Shown: piece by piece, positions 45,493 to 57,307 of the stretch
How positions within the stretch are numbered: position 1 is the first letter of the stretch
Layout of the letters: each line of letters begins with the position of its first letter
From: Morinoia aosen
Taxonomy: Eukaryota > Arthropoda > Malacostraca > Amphipoda > Talitridae
Assembly (NCBI GenBank): GCA_030386875.1
Contig: CM059564.1
Span: 66,135,936-66,199,935 of the forward strand
Reading direction: 5' to 3'
DNA: 64,000 bases
Made by a program: the position numbers and the translations under genes
Notes under the pieces: generated by a model
Seen by the model: only the letters and a program-made list of their open reading frames with translations
The model's database searches: none
What the model was told of the DNA's origin: nothing

Positions 45493-46362
45493 TTTTTCCT
45501 GTTGGCGGGTGACGTCTGTGGAAAAGCTACCCTAAATAGCTAACTGTAATTTATCGTTACATTCCAATGCATCTTTGCGCGGCAAAATTGGGTGAGCAGC
45601 AACTTCCTGTGGAAGTTGAAGACTCAAGTACGTATTTAGTTCAGCATGATCTGCATGAGTTTGCCATCAGATGATAAATTTTTCAGTACTCTTGTAGTGA
45701 TGTTAATGTTTATATGCAGCATGTATGCTTTAACTTCTTTTGTGATCCTAACTTGGAAAGTTATTATGTAGTCTCTAATTCGTGTCTGTGAAAAGATGGC
45801 TATATCTATCCTCCCTAGTCTTACGTTGAAACGAAATTATATATTTTAATAATTATATACTCTCAATACTTGTGAGTTTAATTGTCCTGCATTAGATGTA
45901 CTTCTGTGTATGAACTGTCATAACAGAGACAGTGAAGAATCCTTTTTACCTCTACTTTTTAATTTCTTCGGACAGGGAGGAGGGTGTTACGGATGCACTC
46001 TGACGTAATGATAACCATAATAATGAACTCAGATGCTTCTCATGATGAATATAATTTTAAACTTAATCATATCTAGTCAGGAAAATGATGATGCGCCTCT
46101 CATGTATCTCATGAATATAGTTATGAACTTCGACGTAACTGTTGACGAAGATTATGGTCAACTCTTGAGACCTTGAGGAGGAGAGAATAGTAACGCATTA
46201 GACGCGACGTGACGTGCAGCAGCTGCACCTCCTGGTCCTTCAAATAAAAGCCTGTTCATCAGAATAGTCTGTGATAACTAGCGTAAATTTCAATTTCAGT
46301 ATTGGCCTTGGCTTCCGTTTGGTGACTTCCTGAAGGAATAACTAAGCATTTTATTTACTTAA
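45493..46362. other. Spacer
   Basis: AT-rich DNA with a possible polyadenylation signal at 46243. Nothing else recognised. Confidence 0.4.
46243..46248 (+). terminator. Candidate polyadenylation signal downstream of SLC38A9
   Basis: AATAAA with a TG-rich element about 15-25 bp on (CTGTTCATC, then GTCTGTGA). Using it would make a 3' UTR of about 5.2 kb including a retroelement copy; a closer site could be used instead. Confidence 0.2.
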
Positions 46363-46770
46363 TGTTGTAGGAAAGTCGCACGTGAATGGGACAACGCTGC
46401 TAACGATAGCAATAAATTAAGGAGCATTAAACCCACTATACGTGAGTGGATATCGTCCAGTTGTCGTGGTCGCCGGTTAGAGGTGATGCTTTGTCGCCTC
46501 CGTATTGGCCATACGCGGCTAACATGCGGCCACCTGATGGAGCGGCTACCACAGCCGCAGTGCGAACGGTGTCGTGTGACTTTGACAGTAAAGCACTTCC
46601 TCGCGGAGTGTCCCCTGTATGCTGTTGCCAGGAATCTGCATTTTCTGCACCTTCGCGGTCGTACACAGGATGTTTTGACCGGAATACTTTGGGAGGCTGA
46701 GCGGTCAACTTACAATGTGACAGCGCTGCAGTCGTTTCTAGGAGCGTGTAATCTGTCTTCAAAAATCTAG
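46363..46770 (+). pseudogene. LINE ORF2 C-terminal fragment
   Basis: Open frame of 135 codons without its own start: REWDNAANDSNKLRSIKP, then CRLRIGHTRLTCGHLMERL and C-x2-C-x8-H-x4-C (CERCRVTLTVKHFLAEC), closely parallel to the fragment at 8504-9106. The RNase H domain lies upstream of the truncation. Same LINE group but a different family, judging by the many differences. Confidence 0.82.
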
Positions 46771-46950
46771 CCTGAAGATTCTACGCATGGTAATGCGATG
46801 TAAACACTGAACCGTAAAATAGCCGGGCGCGCTGGGCAATGCCCCTGGGGTCTTCAGCGCGTGTAAGGCGCCCGGCCATAATTGGGTGGGCAGCTGAGAC
46901 CCCATTAGGGGGTTAGGCTGCTGCTCAATGTGCAAACTGTGCATGTACCT
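46363..46950 (+). mobile_element. LINE 3' fragment (I/Jockey/R1-type)
   Basis: Contains the end of ORF2 and a GC-rich 3' UTR of about 180 bp with a near-palindrome (GCCGGGCGCGCTGGGCAATG against ...GGCGCCCGGCC). Ends abruptly at the TTAA of the adjoining MITE; its 5' end is truncated. Confidence 0.8.
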
Positions 46951-47759
46951 TAACCCTTTAACGCCCACATTTTTATACTCGTATTACCGTTATAACAACC
47001 GCTATCACTAAACCGACAATGGCATTAGGTAGTAACTGTTATCAATAGAGCTGTGCCATTGCGTAACTTGCATAAATGCACGCCAAGAGATATGCAGAGT
47101 GTTTTATGCAATGCAAAGAATTGTCTTGTGCATATGCGAAATCACATATGCAATTTTGCATATGCAATATAACAGATGTCATATGCAAAATGCATATTGC
47201 ATATGCACAATATCATTTCATATATGCTGTAATACGAATGTTATAATTTTATTTTTTTTAATGTAAAACTGCAAATTGGTTATTAGAACCAGAAATTTTG
47301 TACATTGATGGGATCTCTCGCATACACGCTATCAGTTGTTAAAGCAACATCTCAAGTTTTACCCGGTGCGCTATGTTCAGTACCTGATGCCCAGGTTTCC
47401 TACTTGACCTGTTCTTCAGTTGAATTTGGTTCATAAATAAAATACAATAGAGGTGTCCGAACTGAATTTATTGAAGTTTGAAGTTTTTAAGAATTGTATG
47501 GTGTAATAGTTTTTGTACACCTAGATATAGTTTTCTTGTTTTGTTCTACACATAGGCCTACCTATACGTAGAAAGTGATAAAATGGAAATGCAACTGTGA
47601 AGTTCGTATCAATTCCCGAAACATATGCGTTTAGTGAATTAACAAGGTAATCCCTCGATTTCCGAATATGCCACAAATTCCCAAAATTTGCATCATTACA
47701 GAGATTTCGCTTTCTGGACTTACATAAGGACAATCAAATCTGCAATTGACATTTAGAGA

Positions 47760-48840
47760 TTATATGCTGATTTGAATATTCCTGCAACATTTGGTTATTC
47801 AAAACCTAATGCAAATGTTCGGTATTTGTGGGATGTCCGCAATGAGAGAGATTACCTAGAGGAAGATTATGAGAACTTTTTCGCAAAATTTTGTATTAAT
47901 TTTTGTATTTAAATTTACAGATGTATTGGATAATAATGATGATTGAAGAAATGAACAAATTTTTTTCAGTATTCTAATGATTACCAATCTTTATTAGTTA
48001 CACCATTCCAAAGTACCCCAAAGTGTAAGGAATAATGATTAAGAAAATGAATTCTCAGAATATGAATTTCGGGACAGAAATCTGTATTTTACTTATTGCC
48101 GAAAAACTGCCAGTTTGTCGTGCAATCTAATGTGAGTTTACACTGTTATCAAAATATCTGCTGCGACTTCATAGACGTGAATAACGAAGATAATCCTTTT
48201 AGTTCAGCATAAAGTTAACCGATATTGACCCATTTTCTTCTTCGATAAAATCACCGAAAGCTAATAGTTTAACCCCAATGTCTCATTTAATGTACGAAAC
48301 TAACCTTTAGTGCTCGCCGTGGCCGAGTGGTTGAGAACGTTCCCATCCGTGAAGGTGTCAAGGGTTCGAACCCCGGCGCTGCCCGGCTCTAAAGAAAAAC
48401 TCAAGCACAATACCCCACTCTACCCAGATATCTGAAATGGATACCGACTCGACAGGGGAGTAACCGTCCTGGTGCTATAGTAATACGGCATTTGAAAAAC
48501 CAATGTACAAGATGATATTTATCATGCTGAATTGGTTGGAATAAAACTTTTTTTCTAGATTGCTAGCACGAGAAGATCTTCCCATGATTAAGGATGTCAG
48601 CTCAATTTTGCATGGCTATCCTGTTGAGGAACGAAGACCAACCAACCAAATTTGTTGACCAACGAAATAGTTGGTCAACTCTTTTAAATTGACATGGAGA
48701 ATTTTAAATTTGCTCGATGATGTACGGTGTAGAAAGAGTGTTTTCGCAATACAAAATTATTCATGCCGATAAGAAGAAAAAGTGTCCCATTTGAAAACAT
48801 TAAAAAGTACATTATTATTAAATGTAACCACAATGGTTAA
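47760..48840 (+). pseudogene. hAT transposase remnant with C-terminal dimerisation motif
   Basis: VERVFSQYK at 48729-48755 is the hAT C-terminal dimerisation signature. After a frameshift FENIKKYIIIKCN (48790-48828) continues it. Upstream sequence (NVRYLWDVRNERDY near 47815) may belong to the same gene but was not recognised. Stops and frameshifts throughout show it is dead. Confidence 0.7.
48310..48549 (+). mobile_element. tRNA-derived SINE, family S1, inside the hAT
   Basis: Starts GTGCTCGCCGTGGCCGAGTG; A box TGGCCGAGTGG and B box GGTTCGAACCCC are near-perfect pol III promoter boxes of a tRNA-Leu/Ser-like head. The body (AAGCACAATACCCCACTC, AAACCAATGTACAAGATGAT) matches the other S1 copies. 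The head would not fold as a normal tRNA with an acceptor stem, so it is not called a tRNA gene. Confidence 0.9.
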
Positions 48841-49301
48841 ACCTTGTTTTACTTTGAAATCTTATGTAATCATATTTTCGTGTTTTCTTCATTAGTAGCA
48901 ATTTCTCGATATTCTAAATATTGAACACTATTGTATTGAATCATTACCTTAGAGTTCAATATTTACAACATCAAACAAGTTCCAACTAACTTAAGTCGGT
49001 CATTCAGCAGTGCATGTGCAAGACTTGATCGCATATTGTTTGCATATAAATGCAAGTACTGTGCATACGACACTCCGCAACCGCATATATGTAACCTCAA
49101 GCCGCATATTTTATGCGCGCATAATTTCATATGCGCGTGCATATTGGCACAGCTCTAGAACTTATCAAGATGGGGAAGGAACTGCCACTCGGCAGTGAAG
49201 TTCAAAGGACACATTAGTGAACAAATTGAATAAGAAATAAAATATATTATTGTCATTTTTGAAAGAGGACCGTACAGTCCACTTGGGCGTTAAAGGGTTA
49301 A

Positions 49302-50250
49302 GATGATTATATGAACTGATTGAACCCTACGCATGAGGAGTATGGTATTGAACTAGCAGCTCTTTCATTACTGCTGCTGCTGCTGCTGCTACTTCTACTA
49401 CTGCTGCCACCAATGAAATCAAGTGTTGTTCAGATCACGCTCGTGGCTATCGCGTCTTTGTTTGTTTAATAGTTGCTGTGACTTGCGTTACGATGTTTGT
49501 GGCAGTGAGACTTCGAAATTTGAGACGTGGAGACAACCTGAATTGTGAGACCTTCGGCGCGACATAGTGCAGGCACTGAAGCGCTAACAAATTGATGTTA
49601 TTACTACTACTACTACTACTCGCAAGTGTATGTGAACTTTTAGAGTATTTTTCTTTAGTACGAAATTATCATAATTTACGAATATTTTTTATGAATTAGG
49701 ATAGTGCAACCTGCTCTCGCTGTAGCTGTTATTCATCAACGCAACGGAGTTCCTCTTAGTTGCAGACTTGGGCTTTCCAGAAGTGTTCACTCAGGGAAAC
49801 CTGCGAGTGCCAATGTTGAGCTTTCGTGGATGTAATATCAAGTGCGTCGACAAGCTTTTATTTTTCAGTTAATGGCAGTTTCTTCCCATTTGTTTTTGTT
49901 TTCCTATAGAACAGCCTGCTGCTCCCAACGAAAGAAGTCATCTATTTATTACGATGCCCAGTAACAGCATCTCAATGCAAAATGAAGTAAAAACCTGAAC
50001 AAACTCACGCGGCGTTTGGCAGTACGTTAATTTGCGAGCAGTCATCTATATAAAAGCCCTGTGTATATTATTTTTTATTTTCAACTCTTTGTTAGACTTG
50101 ACGTACAGCTTGTACGTGATGTATTTTTTGAATGCTTATAATGTAATGCCAGAAGGCAATGATAGTCAATCCTGTTGGAGCTCGAGCTTCTTTCCAACAT
50201 CAGTTTAGGGAGGAAAATTGCAGCTGACTTCTTTTTCTCAAAAGGAATAA
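49302..50250. other. Spacer with triplet repeats
   Basis: CTG/CTA triplet runs at about 49370-49410 and a (TAC)n run at 49597-49620. GAAGCGCTAACAAA before the latter resembles GAAGCGCTAGCAAA before the (TAC)n run at 12636, so both may be retroelement tails. Confidence 0.45.
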
Positions 50251-50259
50251 ACACCACGT

Positions 50260-50460
50260 GTGCAGGGTTTAGAACTCTCCACACGATGCGTCTATCGTGT
50301 GGATACCACTTTGCTGCAAAAAGTGGACAGGTAAGTTTTTTTTGTACAGGCAAGTGGACCACTCGTTTTTTTTCTGTTGAGCTTAGCTTACTTGCAACTT
50401 AACTCTACTATTTGAAAGCTACAAAAAATATCACGTCATGGAATATCAACTAAAGTTTTC
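50260..50460. repeat. Dispersed repeat, pair with 52255-52410
   Basis: GCAACTTAACTCTACTATTTGAAAGC and surrounding sequence recurs at 52330 with about 20% differences by eye; GCAAAAAGTGGACAGG parallels GCAAAAAGCGGACATG. Family unknown. Confidence 0.65.
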
Positions 50461-50756
50461 GACGTCATTAATACAGAACTACTAGTACTACTCGATAACT
50501 ACATCTGGGCTGCACTAAAAGAAGTAGTCACTGAGCCGTCGTACTGTAGCGAGATCATCAAGTGAAAAACCCTCACAGAAAAAGAGGGATGAATTGGAGT
50601 TTAAGGTTTGATAACTTCGATCTCTAACCTACTTATAACTTCCAGAGGGACTTTACCGATAAGAAAAATTCAATAGGCAATGATTCATCATCGATATAAT
50701 ACGTGGTTACTATAAAGTTATTTATAACTAAGTTTTTACTCTTTTTTAATTTTTTT

Positions 50757-51039
50757 TTAAACAACGTCATCTACGGATGCTTTATTTCCAATTTCAAGCA
50801 TGATACATATCACCTTGTACATTGGATTTCCAAATGCCTTATAACTAACACCAGGACGCCATGACGCTTTCCCCCGGCCAAGACCGGTACCCTTTTCAGA
50901 CACCTGGGTGGAGTGGGGTATTGTGCTTTGAATTTTTCCCCAATACTCAACAGAGAAAATCGCCATCCAGCGCCGGGACTCGAACCCTCGTTTGCCCGCA
51001 CGGAGGCGGGTCCTATAGACACACGGCTATGACGAGCAC
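50757..51039 (-). mobile_element. tRNA-derived SINE, family S1, full length
   Basis: On the minus strand starts GTGCTCGTCATAGCCGTGTG and has the B box GGGTTCGAGTCCCGG. Its 3' end reads AAATAAAGCATCCGTAGATG followed by an A-rich tail (T-rich on the plus strand at about 50735-50756). Confidence 0.9.
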
Positions 51040-52254
51040 TCCATACTAAGCTCGGGGACATTCACCTTAGTCTAGGTACCTTTATGACATCCTTCAAGGG
51101 CTCCGGTATAGCGTTTTTTGTCTTCTTCCTCTTCAATGTTCTTTATAAATTACTTCGTGACTAACCTTTTCTCAATACTTGATTGTCATTTACGATGGGG
51201 TTTCAATCTGCTCCCGTATAGCGTTTTTTGTCTTTTTCCTACTTCGATAATTTCAACTAAGAACTTGGGAGTTTCGAATAATTCTTTAGCAGTATTCGAA
51301 TTATTTATAAGTTGTTAGCCATCTCTTGGATTATAAAATATCCAAGAGATGATATTCTTCGTTTCTCATTCAACTACCCTTGCCTGAGTTAGACTATTAG
51401 CACGCCATATATGGTTTGTCAGTTAGTACTCCTCGTATGGAACTTTTGTTTTAGGACGTCCTATATTAAGAAACCTTTTAAAACCCAATATGTTGGCATG
51501 TATCTCACGTGGAAACTTGGAAAATAAACGTTTTTTCTTTTTTTCTTTTTATTTCTCCCTTTGTGCTCCTGATTTACATTGATCTTGACACACTTCTTCT
51601 CATGCCGCAGAAATAACAATGAATTTTACGTTTAGTCTACTTGAGACGATAACGATTGAAGTTTTTTGAGTCAACAGAAACATGTCAAGAATCATGATTG
51701 TTGAGGACAAAGACATGTTGAGGATGAGTATCAAGTAGTTAAGAGAGGTACGATTATAGTTTAAATTAGGATACAACCCCAATGCTTACGAAGCGAAGTT
51801 TTAAGGTTGGTTAATTTACAAAGAATTTCAATTTCCGCAGTCAAAAATGTACGTTACGTACATTTTTAAACATTCCAGCTCACTTTGCCTGGCAAGGTCA
51901 GCGTGGCGTTGTAGTTAAAATCGCAAAGCTTTCCCGTGAACCGCATGTTGAAGGCCCCGAAGTGCGAGCTCGGTGTTTCTTCGCGTTGAAAAATTATGAA
52001 AATAACCATATTTCACACCTCGATCCAGGTACGTGAAGTGGGTGCAGACTCGAATTGGTAAATGTCGCTGGTCTTTCTTAGTTCAGTGGCTCAAAAAATT
52101 CAAGTTGATTTGGAAAATCCATGAATTGCACGCACAGGTAGAGTTGAGTCGATTTCCTGGAGATGATCCACGTTAAAGACTGCACTGGGCGATAAATTAG
52201 CTGCTGCCCAGCCCATGACTGTCGAAAAAACAAATCTCACTGTACTGAATGCAG
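51040..52254. other. Spacer
   Basis: Holds a duplicated TATAGCGTTTTTTGTCTT (51112, 51218), a hairpin at 51331-51360 (ATCTCTTGGAT / ATCCAAGAGAT) and a 12-bp palindrome at about 51845. No gene recognised. Confidence 0.45.
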
Positions 52255-52410
52255 CGGAGCTGCAGCGCTTCTCCGGACCCGGCCGCAAAAAGCGGACATG
52301 CGAGTTAATCACTCGTTTTTTATTAAACTTTCCTTACTGGCAACTTAACCATACTATTTGAAAGCTGCAACGAATATTCGTAATGGAATACCAACAAAAG
52401 TTTCCTAAGT
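52255..52410. repeat. Dispersed repeat, pair with 50260-50460
   Basis: See the partner entry; shared landmarks are CACTCGTTTTTT, GCAACTTAAC and CTATTTGAAAGCT. The left flank (52100-52255) is not shared. Confidence 0.65.
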
Positions 52411-53084
52411 AATCAGTATAAAACTAATATATGAAATAAAATGGGAAAAATATAAGCGATGTGAATGAAAACCCTATCACGGACGTAGTTCCCAGTTTGG
52501 GCGAACTTCTGCCTACTTTTTGTCATTTGTCTGGTTTTTTGCCTTCATAAAAAGATGTTTGCTGACGTTTGTTCTCTACCACCAGTTTTCTCAAGGGCAA
52601 CATAAAACCCAGCAAAAAACCAAGGTCAAAGAGCAAAAAATTTTTTGTTTAAAATACAAAAAGAGCGAGTGGGAAATTACGCCAATTTAGCAGTAAAACT
52701 AGGAAATTTTTCGTACGTACAATGTGTATCAGCAAATCACTGTTACTCCATACAATTTATTAGTCACTAGCTCTCCATTGTTAATCTGTTGCGTCCTGAA
52801 CACGTTGGTAAAAAATTTAAACAATTTAAACAACATGACGTTCATTTCGTTCATAAGAGCCCCATACATGAACTTACAAAGTCTTTGTCACGAATTTTAA
52901 ATCAAACTAGACGTAAAGTTTCTACACGCACATGCTAAGATATGCTTCGAGTGCAGCAACCGCACATGTGTGCATCAGAGCAAGCACATCTTGGTCAGAT
53001 ACATTCACAGTTGCAGCCGCTTGGTGCTGTGGACGCATGACGCCTGTATTGATAGCTATGAAATAATTATAATAATAATAATGA
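52411..53084. other. Spacer
   Basis: AT-rich DNA without a recognisable feature, ending in an (ATA)n tract at 53065-53080 that forms the tail of the next SINE. Confidence 0.5.
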
Positions 53085-53236
53085 AAGCATCTACGGATGC
53101 TTTATTTCCAATCAAGCCTGATACATATCACCTTGTACATTGGATTTTCAAATGCCTTATAACTAACGCCAGGACGCCATGACGCTTTCCCCCGGTCAAG
53201 ACCGGTACCCATTTCAGACACATGGGTAGAGTGGGA
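53085..53236 (-). mobile_element. tRNA-derived SINE, family S1, 5'-truncated
   Basis: Contains the 3' half (tail side at 53085, AAGCATCTACGGATGCTTTA) and stops near AGACACATGGGTAGAGTGGG; the tRNA-like head is missing. An (ATT)n tail lies at about 53065-53080. Confidence 0.88.
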
Positions 53237-54579
53237 TATGAGTCCTCACATGCTTGGTGTAGGCACATAAATTCGGGAAATTAGGTAGCTTGATTATTTT
53301 TAGCTGTGACTTGTTCGTATCGCATCCAATGAAACAACCTACCAGGAAGTGCCCAAATTTTGGTTTTGAATAATATACCTTGCTCACAAAATTCAATTTA
53401 AGAATAAAATTTCAAGCGGTTAAACTAATCGTGAGGAAAAGTAGGTATCAGAAAACATGCATACAAGCGTTAAGGTCGGCGTCTTGGTGCAGCGAGTCTT
53501 GCTGCGAATAAAGCGCGAGACAGAATAAGAGATGGAGGAGCGCCTCACGGCTGAGGCGGATGTTGCGCAGAGCTGCACCTGCGTCATGGCACCGTGTGCT
53601 GGCTTGAAAGAGATGGTGCACGATTGGTCATTCGAGCGAGTGGTAACTGGAGTGAGTAGTAACTAGGACTGGTACTAACTCGAGGGAGTAGTTACTGAAG
53701 TAAGCATACAATAGTACGAGCAGTTCCTGGAAAAAGAAGTCAGTGGAGCAAGTACTCAAGCAAGCGCACTCAGCTAGCAGCATGGGTTATCATACTGAGC
53801 TCATGCATGTAAATCTAAAACTCAAGGCACGCAGTGAACGACAGCGTAGCTCCAACATAGGTTGCGCGGGCCGCATATGTATGAGCGCATCTTGGTCTTA
53901 GTTTACCGCTCATTTCTTGTCAGGGCTTTAATTCAGTTTTTCCATGAGCAACATGCAGATGCGTTTTAAAGTTTTAAAACAAAGATGTCGTATCTCTTTC
54001 GCAGTTCTTCACCTATTTCGGGGAGATCTAGGACGTAAGCTCCTCGAAATTGAAGGAAATAATGTACATCATTTTACAGGATTTCTAACTAATACTTTAA
54101 GATTATTATGTTATAATATATTCTATAGTACTCTTTGTCTTTAAAACTATTCTACAAAACATTCAGAAGCTACAAATCCCTTGCATTCCTATAATAGTTC
54201 CCCTTTCATTTAAATTCTTTTTCCCTTGGAAAATGCAAGAAGCCAACAGTACTAGAAAAACAAACATTGGTGCGGTATTTTACAGGTAAGTAGCTCAAGC
54301 AGTCGATCGTTAAGTACTTGAAGGTTTTACGATAATTGTAGTACTTGAAAGTTCTCTGTCATCTCAACTGAAGTATGTATCTTATTTTGGCTAGAAAAAT
54401 CTCGATGTACTGAGTCCGGGAAATGTAAGCCGCGTTACAGCGAGATAAGACTATTACTGGGATTGTGCGCTTTAGGGACTGTTGTCATATTAATTACAGC
54501 TACTCTTTTTAAGCCTGTAAATAATAGGGAATAAAAGTTTGCGTAAGCCATTCATCAAGTGGTAATCATTCATACGTTT
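53237..54579. other. Spacer with a GC-richer patch
   Basis: 53470-53900 is GC-richer than its surroundings (GAGGAGCGCCTCACGGCTGA is an imperfect palindrome), with GAGT/AGTA-rich imperfect repeats at 53630-53760. It might be a regulatory or exonic remnant; no reading frame supports a gene. Confidence 0.35.
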
Positions 54580-55290
54580 ATTAATCAGTAAAACGCCACG
54601 CTTCGATGAAACTACTGCATCATCTTCAGCCTGTAAAAAAGTAGATCATATTTTTATACAGTCACATTGATAAAAATGCGAATTAATTGTTCAGTAAATC
54701 AGACCCAGTAAAAACACAGAAATCATATTGTACGACGATTAGAGAGGAGTAATTTTTGTACCACAGGAAAATCGATCACTAGCAGACTAGCTGATATGGC
54801 ACAATAGTTACAGATTCATGGCACCGTAGACAGAGGCGAAATGGACGAACGAGCTTTTGTTCAAACTTTTAGGCTGCAGTCTTAGTGAATGGTTTTAGAG
54901 CAACGAAATCGTTAGTGTTTTCGCTGAGGGGTGGTTTAAGTTTGTGAACATGTAACGCTTCTATTATTTGGAAATGCTTTTTTCAAGAACATGATGCAGA
55001 ATTTGTGTGTTTGAATAAAGATTCAAGGGCTTACAACTACGATCCACAATGAAATGATTCGAAACAGAGCCTTGATATTTGTCCAAGGATTCCTTATGAT
55101 GTTAATTCGGAGTTTTCTTTTATGGCTTGCTGATATAAGTGTACGATAGCAAGAGCAAGCTCTTCTTCAAATCTGCGAAAAAGCTTAGACCAGGGCTTTG
55201 AGAATAAACAATCTAAACAATTTAAACAATTTATTTTCCACAGGAGATACATAGGTAGAATGTTTCTTACATCTAGTACAATGGTCAAAT
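54580..55290 (-). pseudogene. Penelope-like element C-terminal remnant
   Basis: On the minus strand, fragments in shifting frames read VSNHFIVDRSCKPL, YSNTQILHHVLEKS and EALHVHKLKPPLSEN. This pattern (basic His-rich region, then EAL-I-KLKP-L) is like the GIY-YIG end of Penelope-like element proteins. A short GCTGAAGATGATGCAG stretch follows, as often seen downstream of such frames. Stops and frameshifts show decay. A LINE origin is the main alternative. Confidence 0.5.
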
Positions 55291-55564
55291 TTGAGTATAG
55301 CTACCTGTGGGCCCGAATATGTTCAGCGACTTCTGGGGCATCCTACCATCAACGTTATCATAAGGTGTACAATAATGTTTAACCTAAATCACTTAACCTA
55401 GTTTCGCATTAGACTGATCAGTGAGATAATTTACTCGATATTAGATGTCTCATTTTACAATATAGGTCATATGGACTATATTTAACAGTATATTCGATAA
55501 ACGATTTAATAGCAGACTGAAGATCGGCGATATTACCCATGGCAAATTATATTATTAGAAACAG

Positions 55565-56738
55565 TCATGTAGGAGACAAGATTTGACTTGGTGATCTTAC
55601 ACTACTAGTATTCCGATAGGAAGTGAGACTCAAGATTTCTTTTGAATACCTTGAAAGAATTTCAATCACGGATCTCGCAGGTATTGACTTCCAAGTTTTA
55701 GTTCCAACGAAGAGGATACTGTGTTGCGACCGGGCCTTTGAATAATAAGGAAGCATGAATTTACTTCTATTTCGGGTTAAATGGTCGAGATGACCAGTTT
55801 TTGCAGTTAATAATTGTTTTAGGCTATTGTCGCCTTCATTTGTTAATGTTTTGTATTGAAATTGCAAATAGAGATTTTGTAGAGATCCGAAAGTTTAAGT
55901 ATTTGTAAATTTTGAATGAATCATTTGTGTGAGCATTACATTCTAGATTTTTACCGCTCTGATGGCTCTTTTTTACAGAGTAAAAATTTTATTGGTTTTA
56001 TTTTAATCAGTTCCGTGCCATGCTTCTATTCCGTATTGCAAGTATGGTGAAATGAGCGTTCGGTAGAGCATTTGTAAAGCTTCTTCAGGCAGGTAATTTT
56101 TAACTTTATTCAGGATTCCGATGGATTTTGATAATTTAGAACTAATGTGAGTGATGTACTCTTTAAAGGTAAGCTGTTTATCTATTATGATGCCCAGAAA
56201 CTTGCATGAGTTGGCTTCTTTGACTTCATTTGCTATAATTTTTATGCGTGGGAGAGATATATTTTTCTTGTAGGAGAATGTAATACATTTTGTTTTATTG
56301 ATATTGAGACTTATTTTATTAGCTTTAAGCCACAATGAAACCTTATGGAGTTCATTCTTTATACTTTCCGCAATCATAGCGGGATTTTGGTTCGGAAGGA
56401 CCGCAGAAAGGGTACTGTTAACGGCAAAGAGTATGAATTCGAAATATGATGTGGATTTGATATCATTTATCATTTATAATGATCAGAAATAGGAGAGGCT
56501 CAAGTATGAATTTAAAAAATGGTGTAGATTTGATAATATCATTTATAAATGAAAGAAATAGGAGAGGCCCTAGGACAGACCCTTGTGGAACTCCACGGGT
56601 AATTGTCTGTGGGTCTGATTTTGCGTCGTCAATGACAACGTATTGCTTCCGATTTGTTAGGTATGATTTGAACCAATCATGCGCAACTCCTCGAATGCCA
56701 TAACAGTGTAGTTTTGAGAGTAATATGTTGTGGTCCAC
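55565..56738 (-). pseudogene. LINE reverse transcriptase, inactivated
   Basis: From 56738: [42 protein letters not shown] and INDI are typical RT domains 3-4. A duplicated segment of about 70 bp (roughly 56433-56505 and 56506-56575) repeats the INDI-KST-FF block and shifts frame. The catalytic FADD box reads FAVN (both Asp lost). The thumb follows (WLKANKISLNINKTKCI, FLGIIIDKQLTFKEYI). Ends with the C-terminal SIPARSVIEILSRY block. Confidence 0.88.
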
Positions 56739-57307
56739 ACAATCGAATGCTTATCGAAAGTCGAGAAATACGAAGAAAACAAGCTTTCCTTCATCTGTAT
56801 TAGAGTAAAGGTACTGTAAACGATTTAATACAGCTTGTGCCGTTAATTTTTTAGAACGAAAACCGTATTGTCTGTCGTAGAGAATAGATTTTTGTTCAAA
56901 ATACGAATATACTTTTTATATACAATTTTTTCAAATATGTTGCTAATAATTGGCAGTACAGAGAAAGGTCTATAATTATTAATGCAATTTTTATTACCAT
57001 TTTTAAAAATTGGGGTCGCTCTGGCAGTTTTGAGAGAGTTGGGGAAGATACCTTGAGAAAGTGAATAGTTGATAATATAAGATGTGCATGGGGCTTTTAT
57101 ATCAGCTGTAACAGCTGATAACTGTCTTAATAACTTTAGCTGAGAATGTTCTTAATCCATTTGATTTATTTTTCAAGTTGTTTATGCACGTAATTACATC
57201 GGAGGGATTAGTTGGCGTGAAAAAGAAAGAGTTGTGTTCACGGACATGGTCCATGTATTGCATGTGTTCTGTAGGTTCACTAACGACACTATCGGCTATA
57301 TTTTTCC

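Larger units (their letters stand above)
47046..49157. mobile_element. hAT transposon, decayed, 2112 bp, inserted in a MITE
   Basis: TIRs TAGAGCTGTGCCA and TGGCACAGCTCTA. TTATCAA flanks left (47039-47045) and right (49162-49168, after 4 extra bases); the uninterrupted MITE at 5066 has a single GTTATCAAG, supporting the duplication. Both ends are dense in GCATATGC-type motifs, as in hAT subterminal transposase-binding regions. A tRNA-derived SINE sits inside at 48310. Confidence 0.85.
46954..49297. mobile_element. TTAA-flanked MITE, family P2, second copy, split by a hAT insertion
   Basis: Ends CCCTTTAACGCCCA and TGGGCGTTAAAGGG with TTAA at 46950-46953 and 49298-49301. Outer parts (46954-47045 and about 49158-49297) together match the 221-bp copy at 5066-5286 in reverse orientation. 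Confidence 0.88.

Noticed and set aside
48310..48385. Possible tRNA-Leu/Ser gene (A and B boxes nearly perfect)
   Set aside because: The sequence continues as a SINE body shared with three other loci and lacks a pairing acceptor end; it sits inside a dead transposon.
49365..49410. CTG-repeat run as a coding polyglutamine or leucine tract
   Set aside because: Short, impure and not within any open frame with coding character.
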